From JACRBK01 sp964427955 (GTDB lineage Bacteria > Chloroflexota > Anaerolineae > Aggregatilineales > Aggregatilineaceae), in assembly GCA_964427955.1 (NCBI GenBank), contig CAYRWY010000431.1:1-5007 (forward strand): 5,007 nt of DNA, read 5' to 3'. The notes under the pieces are model-generated. The model was not told the DNA's origin. It ran no database searches and was given only the letters and a program-made list of their open reading frames with translations. The translations under genes were made by a program, and so were the position numbers. Shown here in pieces: positions 4,977-5,007 of this stretch; within the stretch, counting starts at the first letter, position 1; each line of letters opens with the position of its first letter.

Positions 4977-5007
4977 GTGAGCAGACGTCTGAATACGTCT
5001 CCCCGCA
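4977..5007 (+). CDS. Possible start of a rightward gene, cut by the window edge
   Basis: GTG at 4977 is preceded at 5 nt by gaggggg (4965-4971), a good ribosome-binding site, and the frame is open to the window end (MSRRLNTSPR). An in-frame GTG at 4974 is an alternative start with only 2 nt spacing. Ten codons are too few to name a family, and an open frame of this length is expected by chance. The call rests on the ribosome site and on the long gene-free region ending here. Confidence 0.35.
   Translation, partial: MSRRLNTSPR

Overview
The window looks like a piece of a high-GC, repeat-rich bacterial chromosome, most probably from Chloroflexota (Anaerolineae-like). The reasons are a multi-spanning GT-C glycosyltransferase with an extracytoplasmic beta-rich C-terminal domain, a style common in that phylum, and intergenic DNA full of short palindromes with 'gtaggggc...gcccctac' tips and 'cctcacccc...ggagagggg' hairpins. 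The assignment is inferred from family resemblance, not from a marker gene.

Layout. Positions 1-74 and 1503-1528 are the two halves of a dual-hairpin intergenic repeat. A complete insertion sequence (about 75-1502) sits in the loop of its second hairpin. The IS has 22-bp perfect terminal inverted repeats and one intact DDE transposase gene on the + strand (226-1485). Next comes a short stretch of apparent coding sequence (1562-1734, +), probably the 3' remnant of a gene. It ends 6 bp from the end of a convergent gene. Two minus-strand genes follow, reading leftwards as a likely two-gene operon: a secreted DUF3298/RsiV-like protein (4415-3705), then a 634-residue membrane glycosyltransferase (3645-1741) that starts with TTG 59 bp downstream. 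A plausible -10 box lies just upstream of the first gene. Positions 4461-4973 form a gene-free region packed with palindromic repeats, including a second, uninterrupted copy of the dual-hairpin element (4657-4775). At the right edge, a GTG codon with a good ribosome-binding site at 4977 may begin a rightward gene cut off by the window.

How the parts relate. The two minus-strand proteins are both predicted to act at or outside the cytoplasmic membrane: one transfers a sugar from a lipid carrier, the other is an exported globular protein. They may share a role in cell-envelope or surface glycosylation, but only adjacency supports that. The IS and hairpin repeats are mobile or dispersed DNA unrelated to the operon. 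I found no CRISPR array, tRNA, rRNA, defence system or clearly new system. The most notable signals are the IS lodged in a hairpin loop, the paired-hairpin repeat architecture, and the possible gene broken by that composite insertion.
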